DNA from: Methylotenera_A sp046594915 | Lineage (GTDB): Bacteria > Pseudomonadota > Gammaproteobacteria > Burkholderiales > Methylophilaceae | Length of the DNA: 64,000 bases | Direction: 5' to 3' | Assembly: GCA_046594915.1 (NCBI GenBank) | Contig: JBKJRC010000009.1 | Location: 62,001-126,000, forward strand | In this document: in pieces, positions 9,390 through 17,941 of the stretch | Layout of the letters: each line of letters begins with the position of its first letter | Numbering within the stretch: the stretch's first letter is position 1 | Translations under genes and position numbers: made by a program | Notes under the pieces: generated by a model | Databases searched by the model: none | What the model was told of the DNA's origin: nothing | The model's input: only the letters and a program-made list of their open reading frames with translations

Positions 9390-10526
9390 ATGCACACGCA
9401 TGCACTACTGCCATATTTGATGCTCTCAATCAGCATAACTGCTGTCACAATCCCACTTCAGGCAAAAGAAATTCTAACGGTTGAGCAAGCTATGTATCAC
9501 TGCAAAACCACTTATCCATCACAATTTGAATCAAAAAAACGCCTAGCTTGTTTTGATAGCATTAGCACGCCAGCCATTGAAACGGTGGTGGAAAAGACGA
9601 ATGCAAACAGTGAAACGAGTGAAAATACATCGGAACCATTACCTGTCAAAATAGGCGCAATTGCCATTAATAAAACCAATGCCGATTTAGGTTTTTTAGA
9701 AAGAAAATGGCGCTTAACTTCAGAAGGTGATTGGGATATCAGTGATTTTGAAACCTACAAATCCAATTATTTGCTATTTACGCACACCAGCAATGTGAAC
9801 AATACGCCACAAAGTCCTAACCGTTCCAACAGTGATGACCGAAATCTGCAATCTAAAGATTTGAAATTTCAACTGAGTTTAAAATCGGAGTTGTTGAATA
9901 ATATTCCACTGATTCGTGATTTGCCTTATGTCACCAGTTCTAGAGTTTGGGGCGCTTACACGCAACAATCTTACTGGCAGATCTTTAATGGCGATGCATC
10001 AAGGCCCTTGCGCGAAAACAACTACGAACCCGAATTGATTCTGTCTTTAGGCATTGATAATCAAGTGAATGGCGTTAAAAAAGATTACATTCCGAGAATG
10101 CTGAATCTGGGTCTGGTGCATCAATCCAATGGTCGCGATAATCCACTTTCACGTAGCTGGAATCGTGTTTATCTAGAAGGCGGCTTTGAACTTACCGATA
10201 GAATCTCTTTATTGGTGCGGCCTTGGTGGCGCATTCCCGAGAGCAAAAAGGAAGATGATAACCCTGATATTGAAAAGTTTTTAGGGTATGGTGATATGAC
10301 GTTGCGCTGGGAAACCGAAAGCCAGAAAACGGCTGTTTCAGTGTTATTGCGCAATAATTTCAGAAGCGATAATAAAGGTTTTGCACAAGTCAGCTTACAG
10401 CAGCGCGTGTTTAATAATCCCTATATCAAGCTGCATTTGATGGCATCCACAGGTTACGGCGAAACCTTGCTGGATTATAATCACTCGCAAAACGTACTGG
10501 GTTTCGGCATTTCGCTGGGCGAGTAA
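9390..10526 (+). CDS. pldA: Outer-membrane phospholipase A (OMPLA, PldA family)
   Basis: Calcium-dependent outer-membrane phospholipase that hydrolyses phospholipids mislocated to the outer leaflet. The start is taken as the ATG at 9390, preceded by AAGGA at 5-nt spacing; a GTG at 9369 in frame lacks such a site. The 378-residue protein has a signal peptide, an N-terminal extension of about 110 residues, then a 12-strand barrel domain. The active-site segment GLVHQSNGRDNPLSRSWNRVY carries the His and Ser of the catalytic triad and the downstream Asn. Barrel strands alternate polar and aromatic residues to the end. Confidence 0.88.
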   Translation: MHTHALLPYLMLSISITAVTIPLQAKEILTVEQAMYHCKTTYPSQFESKKRLACFDSISTPAIETVVEKTNANSETSENTSEPLPVKIGAIAINKTNADLGFLERKWRLTSEGDWDISDFETYKSNYLLFTHTSNVNNTPQSPNRSNSDDRNLQSKDLKFQLSLKSELLNNIPLIRDLPYVTSSRVWGAYTQQSYWQIFNGDASRPLRENNYEPELILSLGIDNQVNGVKKDYIPRMLNLGLVHQSNGRDNPLSRSWNRVYLEGGFELTDRISLLVRPWWRIPESKKEDDNPDIEKFLGYGDMTLRWETESQKTAVSVLLRNNFRSDNKGFAQVSLQQRVFNNPYIKLHLMASTGYGETLLDYNHSQNVLGFGISLGE

Positions 10527-10583
10527 TTTAGACTTAACCAGTTAATTTGATTAATATTTATTGATGATGACTGATTTATATTA

Positions 10584-11927
10584 ATGACTACGTCGAATGA
10601 TTCATTGTTAACCCGCAGCCTGCAATCGGTGTGGCATCCCTGCACGCAGATGAAGCAGCATGAAAATTTCCCACTGATTCCGATTGCGCGCGGTGAAGGT
10701 GTCTGGTTGATTGACACGGATGGCAATCGTTATTTAGATGCGGTAAGTTCGTGGTGGGTGAATCTGTTTGGGCACAATAATCCGCGTATCAAAGATGCGA
10801 TTAAACAACAACTGGATACGCTAGAACATGTGATGCTGGCGGGTTTTACCCATGCGCCAGTGGTGGAATTATCTGAAAAATTAGCTCAGTTAACTGGTTT
10901 GGGCCACGCGTTTTATGCCTCTGACGGCGCCAGTGCGACTGAAATTTCGCTCAAAATGAGCTTTCATTATTGGCGCAATAGCGGCAAGCCAAACAAGACT
11001 AAATTTATCAATCTGCAAAATAGCTATCACGGCGAAACGTTAGGCGCGCTAGGTGTAACAGATGTGGCGATTTTTAAAGACACCTATGCGCCGTTATTAA
11101 TGCAATCGGCACAAATGCCCAGCCCAGATTATCGTTTGGCAGAAGAGGGAGAAAGCGCAGAGGCGTTTGCCTTACGTTGTGCAGATGCTTTAGCGCAATA
11201 TGTCAGCGCGCATCATCATGAATTAGCCGCCTTTATTATTGAGCCGCTGGTGCAGTGTGCAGCAGGCATGGGCATGTATCACCCCATTTATTTGCGCCGT
11301 GCACGCGAAATTTGCAGTAAATATGCAGTCCATTTAATCGCCGATGAAATTGCGGTTGGCTTTGGTCGCACAGGCACCATGTTTGCATTCGAGCAGACAA
11401 TAGAAGTCAACGATAAGTTGACGGTCAATAAAAAAGTCACGCCTGATTTTATCTGCTTGTCAAAAGGTATTACCGGCGGGTATTTGCCCTTGTCTTGCGT
11501 GTTAACTACAGACGATATTTACCAAGCGTTTTATGACGATAAAACATCCAAAGCTTTTTTGCACAGCCACAGTTATACCGGCAATCCGCTGGCTTGCAGC
11601 GCGGCACTGGGCACATTGGCAATATTTGAATCGGATAATGTGATTGAAACCAACAAAGCAAAATCCGCCTATATCAACACCAAAATGCAGGCGTTAGCTG
11701 GTTTGCCCATTGCGCATTTACGCAATCAAGGCATGATATGGGCGTTTGATGTGACCACCAAAAATAAGCATTTTGCTAAAGATTGCTACGCCGCAGCATT
11801 AAGCAATGGCCTGCTTATTCGGCCCATTGCCAATACAGTTTATTTTATGCCGCCTTATACTATTACAGAATCTGAAATCGATTTTATGCTGCACGCAGCG
11901 CTTAAAAGCGTGCAATCCGCCTTATAA
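10584..11927 (+). CDS. bioA: Adenosylmethionine-8-amino-7-oxononanoate aminotransferase
   Basis: PLP-dependent class III aminotransferase that makes 7,8-diaminopelargonate in biotin synthesis, using S-adenosylmethionine as amino donor. The 447-residue protein has the BioA-specific N-terminus WHPCTQMKQHENFPLIPI, the SSWWVNLFGHNNP motif, YHGETLGALGV, ADEIAVGFGRTG and the PLP lysine in LSKGITGGYLPLS (near residue 294). Length is slightly above E. coli BioA (429). It stands alone here: no other bio gene is in the window. Confidence 0.95.
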   Translation: MTTSNDSLLTRSLQSVWHPCTQMKQHENFPLIPIARGEGVWLIDTDGNRYLDAVSSWWVNLFGHNNPRIKDAIKQQLDTLEHVMLAGFTHAPVVELSEKLAQLTGLGHAFYASDGASATEISLKMSFHYWRNSGKPNKTKFINLQNSYHGETLGALGVTDVAIFKDTYAPLLMQSAQMPSPDYRLAEEGESAEAFALRCADALAQYVSAHHHELAAFIIEPLVQCAAGMGMYHPIYLRRAREICSKYAVHLIADEIAVGFGRTGTMFAFEQTIEVNDKLTVNKKVTPDFICLSKGITGGYLPLSCVLTTDDIYQAFYDDKTSKAFLHSHSYTGNPLACSAALGTLAIFESDNVIETNKAKSAYINTKMQALAGLPIAHLRNQGMIWAFDVTTKNKHFAKDCYAAALSNGLLIRPIANTVYFMPPYTITESEIDFMLHAALKSVQSAL

Positions 11928-11982
11928 AAAATTCGACCAAAAAAACTAGTTAAGTAAGCGACGAATAAATGAAGGATTGTGC

Positions 11983-13380
11983 ATGAAATTAATCGCCTTT
12001 TTAAGCTTGTATTTGCTAACGTTTTTCGCGCATGCAGAATTGCCAACGGCAGTAGGCGATGCGCTGAAAAAAGCCAATATCCCGCTAGAAAATGTGGGAG
12101 TTTATGTGCAAGCCGTTGACGAAGCCAATCCAATCATCGCGCACAACAGTGACAAAAGTTTGAATCCCGCTAGTGTGATGAAATTAATCACCACCAACGC
12201 AGCCTTGGATTTGTTAACACCTGCCTATCGCTGGAAAACCGAGGTTTATCGCGACGGTGAGCTGAAAAATGGCCTTTTAAATGGTAACTTAATTATTAAA
12301 GGCTATGGCGACCCCAGTTTTAAGGCGCAAGAATTTTGGCGCTTGCTCATGAGCTTGCAGCAAGCGGGCGTTACAAAAATCAAAGGCGATTTGATTATTG
12401 ATAACAGTTTTTTTGCCAAAAATAGTGTGAACAAAAAGGCGTTTGATGCTGAGATTTGGCGCGCTTATAACGCGGAGCCTAGTGCATTTTTAGTCAATGG
12501 GCGCAATACCAGCTTTAAGTTTTTAGTCGTCGATGCCAAAGTGACTGTCGGCCAAGAGTTTGCGCTGCCAGAAATACAAATTGTGAATAATATGCAGTTA
12601 AGTCAAGCAGGCTGTGGCGATTGGCGCAACCATCTGCGCTATGAAATTAAGCCGTTTGGCGACAAAACGGTGGTGACTTTTAATGGGAGTTTTTCGCCCG
12701 ATTGCGGCGAGCGCTATTTAGAATTAAGTGTGTTAAATGACGAACAATATGCGTTTTACACCTTTAAAAAACTATGGCGCGAATTGGGTGGCGAATTTAG
12801 CGGCCAATTAAGCAGCCAAATTTTACCTAATACAGCCATTAAGATAGTTGAGCAACAATCTGACCCTTTGGGTTACGTGGTGCGCGATATCAATAAATGG
12901 AGCAATAATTTGATGGCGCGCCAATTGTTGCTAACACTGGCGGCTGAAAAACAAGGCTTGCCTGCGACAAAAGCCAAAGGTGCTGCTGCAATTAACCATT
13001 GGTTTGCTAGCAAAAATATGCGCGCTACAGAATTAGTGATTGAAAACGGCTCAGGATTATCCCGCATCGAACGCATCAGCAGTGCACATTTGGGCCAAAT
13101 GTTAATCAGCGCTTACCATAGCGCAGCGATGCCAGAATTGATTGCATCATTGCCGATACTAGGTTTGGACGGCACCACCGCAAAACGCCTTAAAACCAGC
13201 TTAAGCGCGGGGCGGGTGCATTTAAAAACCGGGTCGTTAGATGGTGTAAGCGCGATTGCAGGTTATGTGTTAACCGCACAAAACAAGCGTTATGTTTTGG
13301 TGATGCTGGTGAATGACAATAACGCTTATGCGAGTAAATTAGCGCAAGATACCTTGATTGACTGGATTTATAACCAATAA
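11983..13380 (+). CDS. dacB: D-alanyl-D-alanine carboxypeptidase/endopeptidase (PBP4 family)
   Basis: Periplasmic low-molecular-mass penicillin-binding protein (peptidase S13) that trims or cleaves peptidoglycan cross-links. The ATG at 11983 follows GAAGGA with 6-nt spacing and is preferred over a TTG two codons upstream. The 465-residue protein has a signal peptide (MKLIAFLSLYLLTFFAHA), the SxxK motif SVMK with nucleophile Ser64, the SxN motif SNN in KWSNNLMARQ and the KTG motif in LKTGSLDGV. A large insert between the first two motifs is typical of this class. Confidence 0.93.
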   Translation: MKLIAFLSLYLLTFFAHAELPTAVGDALKKANIPLENVGVYVQAVDEANPIIAHNSDKSLNPASVMKLITTNAALDLLTPAYRWKTEVYRDGELKNGLLNGNLIIKGYGDPSFKAQEFWRLLMSLQQAGVTKIKGDLIIDNSFFAKNSVNKKAFDAEIWRAYNAEPSAFLVNGRNTSFKFLVVDAKVTVGQEFALPEIQIVNNMQLSQAGCGDWRNHLRYEIKPFGDKTVVTFNGSFSPDCGERYLELSVLNDEQYAFYTFKKLWRELGGEFSGQLSSQILPNTAIKIVEQQSDPLGYVVRDINKWSNNLMARQLLLTLAAEKQGLPATKAKGAAAINHWFASKNMRATELVIENGSGLSRIERISSAHLGQMLISAYHSAAMPELIASLPILGLDGTTAKRLKTSLSAGRVHLKTGSLDGVSAIAGYVLTAQNKRYVLVMLVNDNNAYASKLAQDTLIDWIYNQ

Positions 13381-13495
13381 TCGCAACTAGCTCATTCTAG
13401 AATTTACATTAAGTGATATACCCATTTGGGCTATTGTATCAACTGTTCCAAAGGTTAATAATCATGATGTAGAATAATTTATTGGGAGAAATATA

Positions 13496-14053
13496 ATGTT
13501 AAGAAAATTTCAAGTGTTTTTGATAGTTGCACCTTTAATGTTGGTTGCCACGCAGTTAAGCGCATCTCCGATGCCTCCGCCAGTGTGGAGCGTTCTGAAT
13601 CCTGCTTCACCAGGATTTACCTATACCGTGTTTCCTGCGGATGGTATTCGATATTTTAATGGCAATATCATGAATCAAAGTTCAGCAAATATTGAAACAG
13701 TGATTGAAACACAGTTTGGACTATCTAACGATTTAACGCCTGTTTCTCAATGTGATAGTCCAACTAGTGGTTGCACAGGCGCTACAGGCGGCGCATCGGG
13801 GGGCACAAACACATACTCAAGTATTCTTGCATTTAATTATTTAGCGATTCATTTTGGTCAGGCTGAGCTTTTGTTTTATTGGGATAATCCAATTAATAAC
13901 TTCTCGTTTACAGACCCAAACAATAATTTTAAAGGCTTAAGTAACTACAGAGCCTACAGTGATGGTTTAAGTGCCGTACCATTGCCAGCAGCAGGTTGGT
14001 TATTTGGTTCAGCTTTGTTCGGATTAATGGGTTTACGTCGCAAAATGCAGTAA
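13496..14053 (+). CDS. PEP-CTERM sorting-signal protein, secreted
   Basis: An exported protein of 185 residues with an N-terminal signal peptide (MLRKFQVFLIVAPLMLVATQLSA) and a C-terminal PEP-CTERM-type tail: VPLPAAGWLFGSALFGLMG followed by LRRKMQ. That tail has the Pro-containing motif, the hydrophobic helix and the basic end recognised by exosortase (EpsH/XrtA) systems of exopolysaccharide-producing bacteria. The middle is low in charge and rich in Asn, Ser and Gly, with a Cys pair (QCDSPTSGC). No exosortase gene is in the window. It has its own ribosome site (GGGAGA) and a strong terminator. Confidence 0.8.
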   Translation: MLRKFQVFLIVAPLMLVATQLSASPMPPPVWSVLNPASPGFTYTVFPADGIRYFNGNIMNQSSANIETVIETQFGLSNDLTPVSQCDSPTSGCTGATGGASGGTNTYSSILAFNYLAIHFGQAELLFYWDNPINNFSFTDPNNNFKGLSNYRAYSDGLSAVPLPAAGWLFGSALFGLMGLRRKMQ

Positions 14054-14083
14054 TAATAATTGCAGTTTTAATGAGTAAAATTT

Positions 14084-14116
14084 AAAAGGTGATGGTGAAA
14101 ACCATCACCTTTTTTT
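14084..14116 (+). terminator. Rho-independent terminator of the PEP-CTERM gene
   Basis: The stem AAAAGGTGATGGT/ACCATCACCTTTT with a GAAA tetraloop is followed by further Ts. Confidence 0.9.
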
Positions 14117-14192
14117 ATGGTCTTTAAAATCGCATACGGCGCATCAAATGTAAATTAAAGTATGATACTGGTTTGTAAATTAGGAGTAAAAA

Positions 14193-14654
14193 TTGATTAA
14201 CAAAAGAGTTTATTTAAGTGCATTTACATTTTTATTGATTGCAATATCTGGCTGCAAAGCCGAATCAATCTCATCCACACAGGAAAAACCCGCAATGACC
14301 GCAACAATTACAGAATTACAAAAAATAGACACACAAGTTGGCACTGGCCGTGAGGCAGAGCCTGGATTTAATGTGACCGTGCATTACACTGGCTGGTTAT
14401 ACGATGCCGCGGCAGAAGATAAAAAAGGCAAAAAATTTGATAGCAGTGTTGACAGAAAAGAACCGTTCAACTTTTTTCTAGGCGGCGGCCAAGTGATTCA
14501 AGGCTGGGATGAAGGCTTTGCCGGCATGAAAATTGGCGGTAAACGCACGTTAATTATTCCAGCGGAAATGGGTTATGGCGCACGCGGTGCGGGTGGCGTG
14601 ATTCCGCCAAATGCCACATTAGTGTTTGATGTAGAACTCTTGGATGTAAAATAA
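14193..14654 (+). CDS. FKBP-type peptidyl-prolyl isomerase, lipoprotein
   Basis: Peptidyl-prolyl cis-trans isomerase. The start is a TTG at 14193 with AGGAG six bases upstream. The 153-residue protein begins with a lipoprotein signal (hydrophobic stretch and ISGC, lipidated Cys21), followed by a single FKBP domain (about 45-153) with the conserved VTVHYTGWLYD, FDSSVDR, FFLGGGQVIQGWDEG, RTLIIPAEMGYG and IPPNATLVFDVELLDV. It is therefore probably membrane-anchored and facing the periplasm. It is followed by structured repeat copy B. Confidence 0.9.
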   Translation: MINKRVYLSAFTFLLIAISGCKAESISSTQEKPAMTATITELQKIDTQVGTGREAEPGFNVTVHYTGWLYDAAAEDKKGKKFDSSVDRKEPFNFFLGGGQVIQGWDEGFAGMKIGGKRTLIIPAEMGYGARGAGGVIPPNATLVFDVELLDVK

Positions 14655-14673
14655 GGATGTAAAATAAAATCAC

Positions 14674-14780
14674 CAGTTTCGTCGCCATACGGCGTTGCAA
14701 GGTCGAAAAATCGCGCTTACATACTATTTGTATGCTGCGAACGCTTTTTCGACCTCGCGCCTTGTCTGGCTTAGAAACTG
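14674..14780 (+). repeat. Structured intergenic repeat, copy B (covarying hairpin element)
   Basis: A 107-nt element has an outer stem CAGTTTC/GAAACTG (14674-14680 with 14774-14780), a side hairpin CGCC-ATAC-GGCG (14683-14694), an 11-bp central stem AGGTCGAAAAA/TTTTTCGACCT (14700-14710 with 14745-14755) and an apical CATAC-TATTT-GTATG hairpin (14720-14734). The layout, side hairpin and the 3' part (CGCCTTGTCTGGCTTAGAAACTG against CGCCTAGTCTCCCCTTCGAACTG in copy A) match copy A in the opposite orientation, with compensatory changes in the stem. Confidence 0.7.
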
Positions 14781-14823
14781 ATAATTTTTCGCGGGTGACA
14801 GTAAAATAAAGCAGGAACCAATC

Positions 14824-15246
14824 ATGAAAGTTAGAATTAAATGGGTTGAAGATGTCAGCTTTGTGGGCGAATCTGAAACTGGGCATGCGGTTGTGTTGGA
14901 TGGCGCGCCTGAAAATGGCGGCCGCAATATTGGCATGCGCCCAATGGAAATGCTGTTGATCGGCATGGGTGCTTGTACGGCTTTTGATGTGGTGACTATT
15001 TTGAAAAAGGCGCGTCAGCCAATTGTGGATTGTGTGGCAGAAATTGATGCGACACGTGCCGAAGAAGTGCCTAAGGTGTTCACAAAAATTCATGTGCATT
15101 TTGTGATTACGGGCAGCAATTTGAACGAAACCCAAGTGGAACGTGCGATTAAACTATCAGCAGAAAAATATTGTTCGGCATCGATTATGTTGGCTAAATC
15201 GGTTGAAATTACGCATGATTATGCAATTAAACAGGTGGTTACTTAA
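14824..15246 (+). CDS. OsmC family protein
   Basis: Member of the OsmC/Ohr superfamily of thiol peroxidases. The 140-residue protein has the two expected redox cysteines, one in GMGACTAFDVVTIL (about residue 52) and one in SAEKYCSASIMLA (about residue 119), with a two-domain alpha/beta layout. It is closer to the YhfA-like OsmC branch than to Ohr, judged from the GMRPMEMLLIGMGACTA segment. The stop overlaps the start of the VOC protein (TAATG), so the two form a coupled pair. Confidence 0.88.
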   Translation: MKVRIKWVEDVSFVGESETGHAVVLDGAPENGGRNIGMRPMEMLLIGMGACTAFDVVTILKKARQPIVDCVAEIDATRAEEVPKVFTKIHVHFVITGSNLNETQVERAIKLSAEKYCSASIMLAKSVEITHDYAIKQVVT

Positions 15247-15662
15247 TGCAAAGCAATTTATTTAAAACTAGCACACCAAAAGGCATGTTAGGCATTCGTC
15301 ATTTGGCTTTGTTTGTGAAAGAGTTAGATGTGGCGGTGGATTTTTATACGCGTTTGATGGGCATGAAAATTGAATGGCAGCCAGACCCTGATAACGTATA
15401 TTTAACCAATGATGGCGATGTATTGGCGTTGCACCGGGTAGATTATGTGCCGCAGGCGCAGCAACGGTTAGATCATATTGGATTTGTGCTAAAAGCGCCG
15501 ACGGACGTGGATAATTGGCATGCATATTTTGTAGAAAATGGGGTAAAAATTACCGAAGCGCCCAAAACGCACCGAGATGGTTCGCGTGGTTTTTATTGTT
15601 TAGATGCGGTAGGGCATTTGTTGGAGCTGATTTATCATCCACCGATTTCTGGCAGAATTTAA
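15246..15662 (+). CDS. VOC superfamily (glyoxalase/dioxygenase-fold) protein
   Basis: Single vicinal-oxygen-chelate domain pair of 138 residues. It starts with a short tail and then GIRHLALFVKELDVAVDFYTRLMGMK, a typical VOC first strand with a metal-ligand His. A second half follows (DHIGFVLKAPTDVDNW ... FYCLDAVGHLLELIYHPP) with a potential second His and a Glu ligand. Substrate is unknown. It is translationally coupled to the OsmC gene, which hints at a role in detoxification or redox stress; that is inference. Confidence 0.82.
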   Translation: MQSNLFKTSTPKGMLGIRHLALFVKELDVAVDFYTRLMGMKIEWQPDPDNVYLTNDGDVLALHRVDYVPQAQQRLDHIGFVLKAPTDVDNWHAYFVENGVKITEAPKTHRDGSRGFYCLDAVGHLLELIYHPPISGRI

Positions 15663-15669
15663 ATCGAAG

Positions 15670-15987
15670 TTATTGCGTGACGATTTTTACGTCTAATGGC
15701 TCTTCGTTTTCTAGTACGTTTAACAAACGATCCACGTTGGGGTGTTTGCCTGGGCAGTTTTCCGCGTCTTCTGTGTGTTCTGCAAACAAAGCCAAGCCTT
15801 CTACTGCGGCATCTAGCGTAATTGCGCCAAACATTTTGTATAAATGATTAAACACTTTTAGCGAGCCTTGGCTACCAGGCTTGTTTTCAATGACGCCAGC
15901 CGGTTTACCGTCTTCAAAAAACAATTCAATCCTTTTAACGTCATCTACGCCGTCAAGACTAAGTAAAACATCACTAAATTTTTGCAT
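15670..15987 (-). CDS. DUF2322 family protein
   Basis: This small soluble protein of 105 residues matches DUF2322 by its pattern: an acidic start, an NKPGSQGSLKVFNHLY motif, then a conserved AEHTEDAENCPGKHPNVDRLL segment. The function of the family is not known. It is convergent with the VOC gene, with only 7 bp between the stop codons, and lies downstream of coq7 on the same strand. Confidence 0.75.
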   Translation of the reverse strand: MQKFSDVLLSLDGVDDVKRIELFFEDGKPAGVIENKPGSQGSLKVFNHLYKMFGAITLDAAVEGLALFAEHTEDAENCPGKHPNVDRLLNVLENEEPLDVKIVTQ

Positions 15988-16026
15988 GCCTGTTATCCCG
16001 TTTGAAGCCAGTTTGATGACGCAATT

Positions 16027-16653
16027 TTATACATAATAAGCGGTTGAAGTCATTATTTTAGAAGCGAATTTCATGCCAGTTTTAACTGGCTGTGGCAAAT
16101 CGGCGGCGCCTAGCTGTTTTGCTTCCAGCGCATGCCCCGCTTCATCTTGCTGCATTTGACTAACGATTGTACGCGTTTTAATATCGGCCGCACTGAGTTT
16201 ATTTAAATGACTCTGCAAATGGCTGGATACTTGATGTTCTGTTTCGGCTAAAAAGCCTAAATTCCAGCGATCATGTAGCGCGCCAGCTGCTGTCCCTATG
16301 GCAAAGCTACCTGCATACCATACTGGATTGAGCCAACTTTTTCGACCACCCAAATCGTTAATACGCGCCTCGCACCAAGCTAAATGGTCGGTTTCTTCTT
16401 CGGCAGCGTGCTGTAAGCTTTTAACAATTTGTGGATTACGCGAGGTTAAGGCTTGCCCGCTGTACAAGGCTTGTGCGCACACTTCGCCTACATGGTTAAC
16501 GCGCATCAGTGCCGCGGCCTGCGTTTTTTCGGCTTCTGATAGTGTTAACTCTTCTATATGCGCGTCAGGGCGTTGCCTTGTCGCGTTTGCCTGAGCAAAT
16601 ACGGTGCGTAAACCTGTATCAAAAGTAGCGATTAATTTATCTACAAACATCAT
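16027..16653 (-). CDS. coq7: Demethoxyubiquinone hydroxylase Coq7
   Basis: Di-iron monooxygenase for C6 hydroxylation in ubiquinone synthesis. The 208-residue protein carries the repeated carboxylate/histidine ligand motifs: RVNHVGEVCAQALY, AAEEETDHLAWCE, ETEHQV and DEAGHALEA. Length and the central SFAIGTAAGALHDRWNLGFLAETE segment fit bacterial Coq7. The second codon is also ATG, so the start may be one residue later. The gene starts 5 bp after the stop of the GlcF-like gene and is probably co-transcribed with it. Confidence 0.95.
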   Translation of the reverse strand: MMFVDKLIATFDTGLRTVFAQANATRQRPDAHIEELTLSEAEKTQAAALMRVNHVGEVCAQALYSGQALTSRNPQIVKSLQHAAEEETDHLAWCEARINDLGGRKSWLNPVWYAGSFAIGTAAGALHDRWNLGFLAETEHQVSSHLQSHLNKLSAADIKTRTIVSQMQQDEAGHALEAKQLGAADLPQPVKTGMKFASKIMTSTAYYV

Positions 16654-16658
16654 TTATC

Positions 16659-17861
16659 CTAATCAATTAACCCAGTATAACCCAATTGCTTTGCAATAAT
16701 CGTAACAGGATGCACGACTTGCACCGACTTATGTTGTGCGCGCAAACCTGCCGCAATATGCAATGCGCAACCGATATTGCTGGTGGCCAATAACACCGCA
16801 TTGGTTTTATCAATCGCGGCTAATTTATCGGCTAATAAAGCCTCTGCCATTTGTGGCTGCGTGAGCATATAAGCGCCTGCGCCACCGCAACATTGCGCAT
16901 TACCACTTAAATTTTGCACATTGGCATCAGGTATTTTTTTAAGCAATTGCATGACAGACGCATGCGATTTTTGCACGTTGCGCAAAGTGCATGGTTCGTG
17001 CAGCGCAATTTCATCCGTCAATGGTTGCAAGGCAATATCTTGCCAATCGCATAGCATTAAAAATGCGCTGATATCTTGTATATTTAAAGTGGCATAATCG
17101 TGTAAGCCAGCACCACAACCGCTTGCAACGGTAATAACTGGGTTGGCCGTGTTAAACGCAGCATTGTTTTTTGCAATGTAATCCATCGCCAATGCCGCAT
17201 TGCCTTGTTGCCTTGCCAAGCCACCGCAACACGCCTGAATTTCAGGAACATGCACATCAAAGCCCAAGCGGTTCAACACAAATACACTGGCGCGCAAGGT
17301 GTCGGTGTCAAATGTATTGCTGATGCAACCTAAAAATAAGCTGACGTCACCTTTTTTAACGTGCTTAGTCGGGTACAAATTACGCCATTTTTGCAAAGTG
17401 GGTAACGTGGGTAATAACGCGATTGGCTTTTTAAGGCCGGGTATCAATAAGCTGACTGTGTTTAACAAACCCATCCGCTGCGCAATTTTTAATATTTGGC
17501 CTGCAAAGCGCATCAGCGCTGAATTTAGAACCAAAATATTGGTTAACTTGTTGCTTAAGTCAGTTGGTTTGGCAATGCCAGCGCGTGCGCTGTCAATCAA
17601 GCCGCCATAATCAACCCCATTTGGACAGGCAGTTTCACAGTTTCGGCAGCTTAAACAGCCATCGATATGTGCTTGATAACGATTATTGGCAGGCAAAATG
17701 TCGCGCGCAACTGCGCTGATTAACTGAATGCGCCCGCGCGGTGAATCGGCTTCCGAGCCTGTTTTATGATAAGTGGGGCAGTGCGGCAAACACAAGCCGC
17801 AAGCGACACAGCGGTCCGCCTCTGCGATAATTTGTTGGATATTGAAAGACATGCTAACCAT
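16659..17861 (-). CDS. GlcF-like Fe-S oxidoreductase subunit
   Basis: Iron-sulphur subunit resembling the glycolate oxidase subunit GlcF. The protein has up to 400 residues; MSF at 17852 is an alternative start. It has two 4Fe-4S motifs near the N-terminus (CVACGLCLPHCP and CLSCRNCETACP), then two cysteine-rich domains with CCG motifs (EIQACCGGLA and AQCCGGAGAY). GlcF normally works with FAD subunits GlcD and GlcE, which are absent from this window, so the partner and substrate are unknown. It lies between ctpA and coq7 on the same strand, behind a terminator-like hairpin. Confidence 0.82.
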   Translation of the reverse strand: MVSMSFNIQQIIAEADRCVACGLCLPHCPTYHKTGSEADSPRGRIQLISAVARDILPANNRYQAHIDGCLSCRNCETACPNGVDYGGLIDSARAGIAKPTDLSNKLTNILVLNSALMRFAGQILKIAQRMGLLNTVSLLIPGLKKPIALLPTLPTLQKWRNLYPTKHVKKGDVSLFLGCISNTFDTDTLRASVFVLNRLGFDVHVPEIQACCGGLARQQGNAALAMDYIAKNNAAFNTANPVITVASGCGAGLHDYATLNIQDISAFLMLCDWQDIALQPLTDEIALHEPCTLRNVQKSHASVMQLLKKIPDANVQNLSGNAQCCGGAGAYMLTQPQMAEALLADKLAAIDKTNAVLLATSNIGCALHIAAGLRAQHKSVQVVHPVTIIAKQLGYTGLID

Positions 17862-17865
17862 GATA

Positions 17866-17924
17866 AAACAAAGCCCTGCTTGAAGCTATGTCATTTGCAT
17901 GAGATTTTTAGCTTTTAGCAGGGC
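17866..17924 (-). terminator. Hairpin terminator downstream of ctpA
   Basis: GCCCTGCT (17873-17880) pairs with AGCAGGGC (17917-17924), and an inner AGCT/AGCT pair extends the stem. On the minus strand the stem is followed by TTTGTTTT. It would limit read-through from ctpA into the GlcF-like gene. Confidence 0.6.
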
Positions 17925-17941
17925 AAACATGTTAGAAAAAC

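Noticed and set aside
14660..14800. Insertion-sequence remnant between FKBP and OsmC genes
   Set aside because: No transposase fragment or target duplication is seen; the region is fully explained as a hairpin repeat like copy A.
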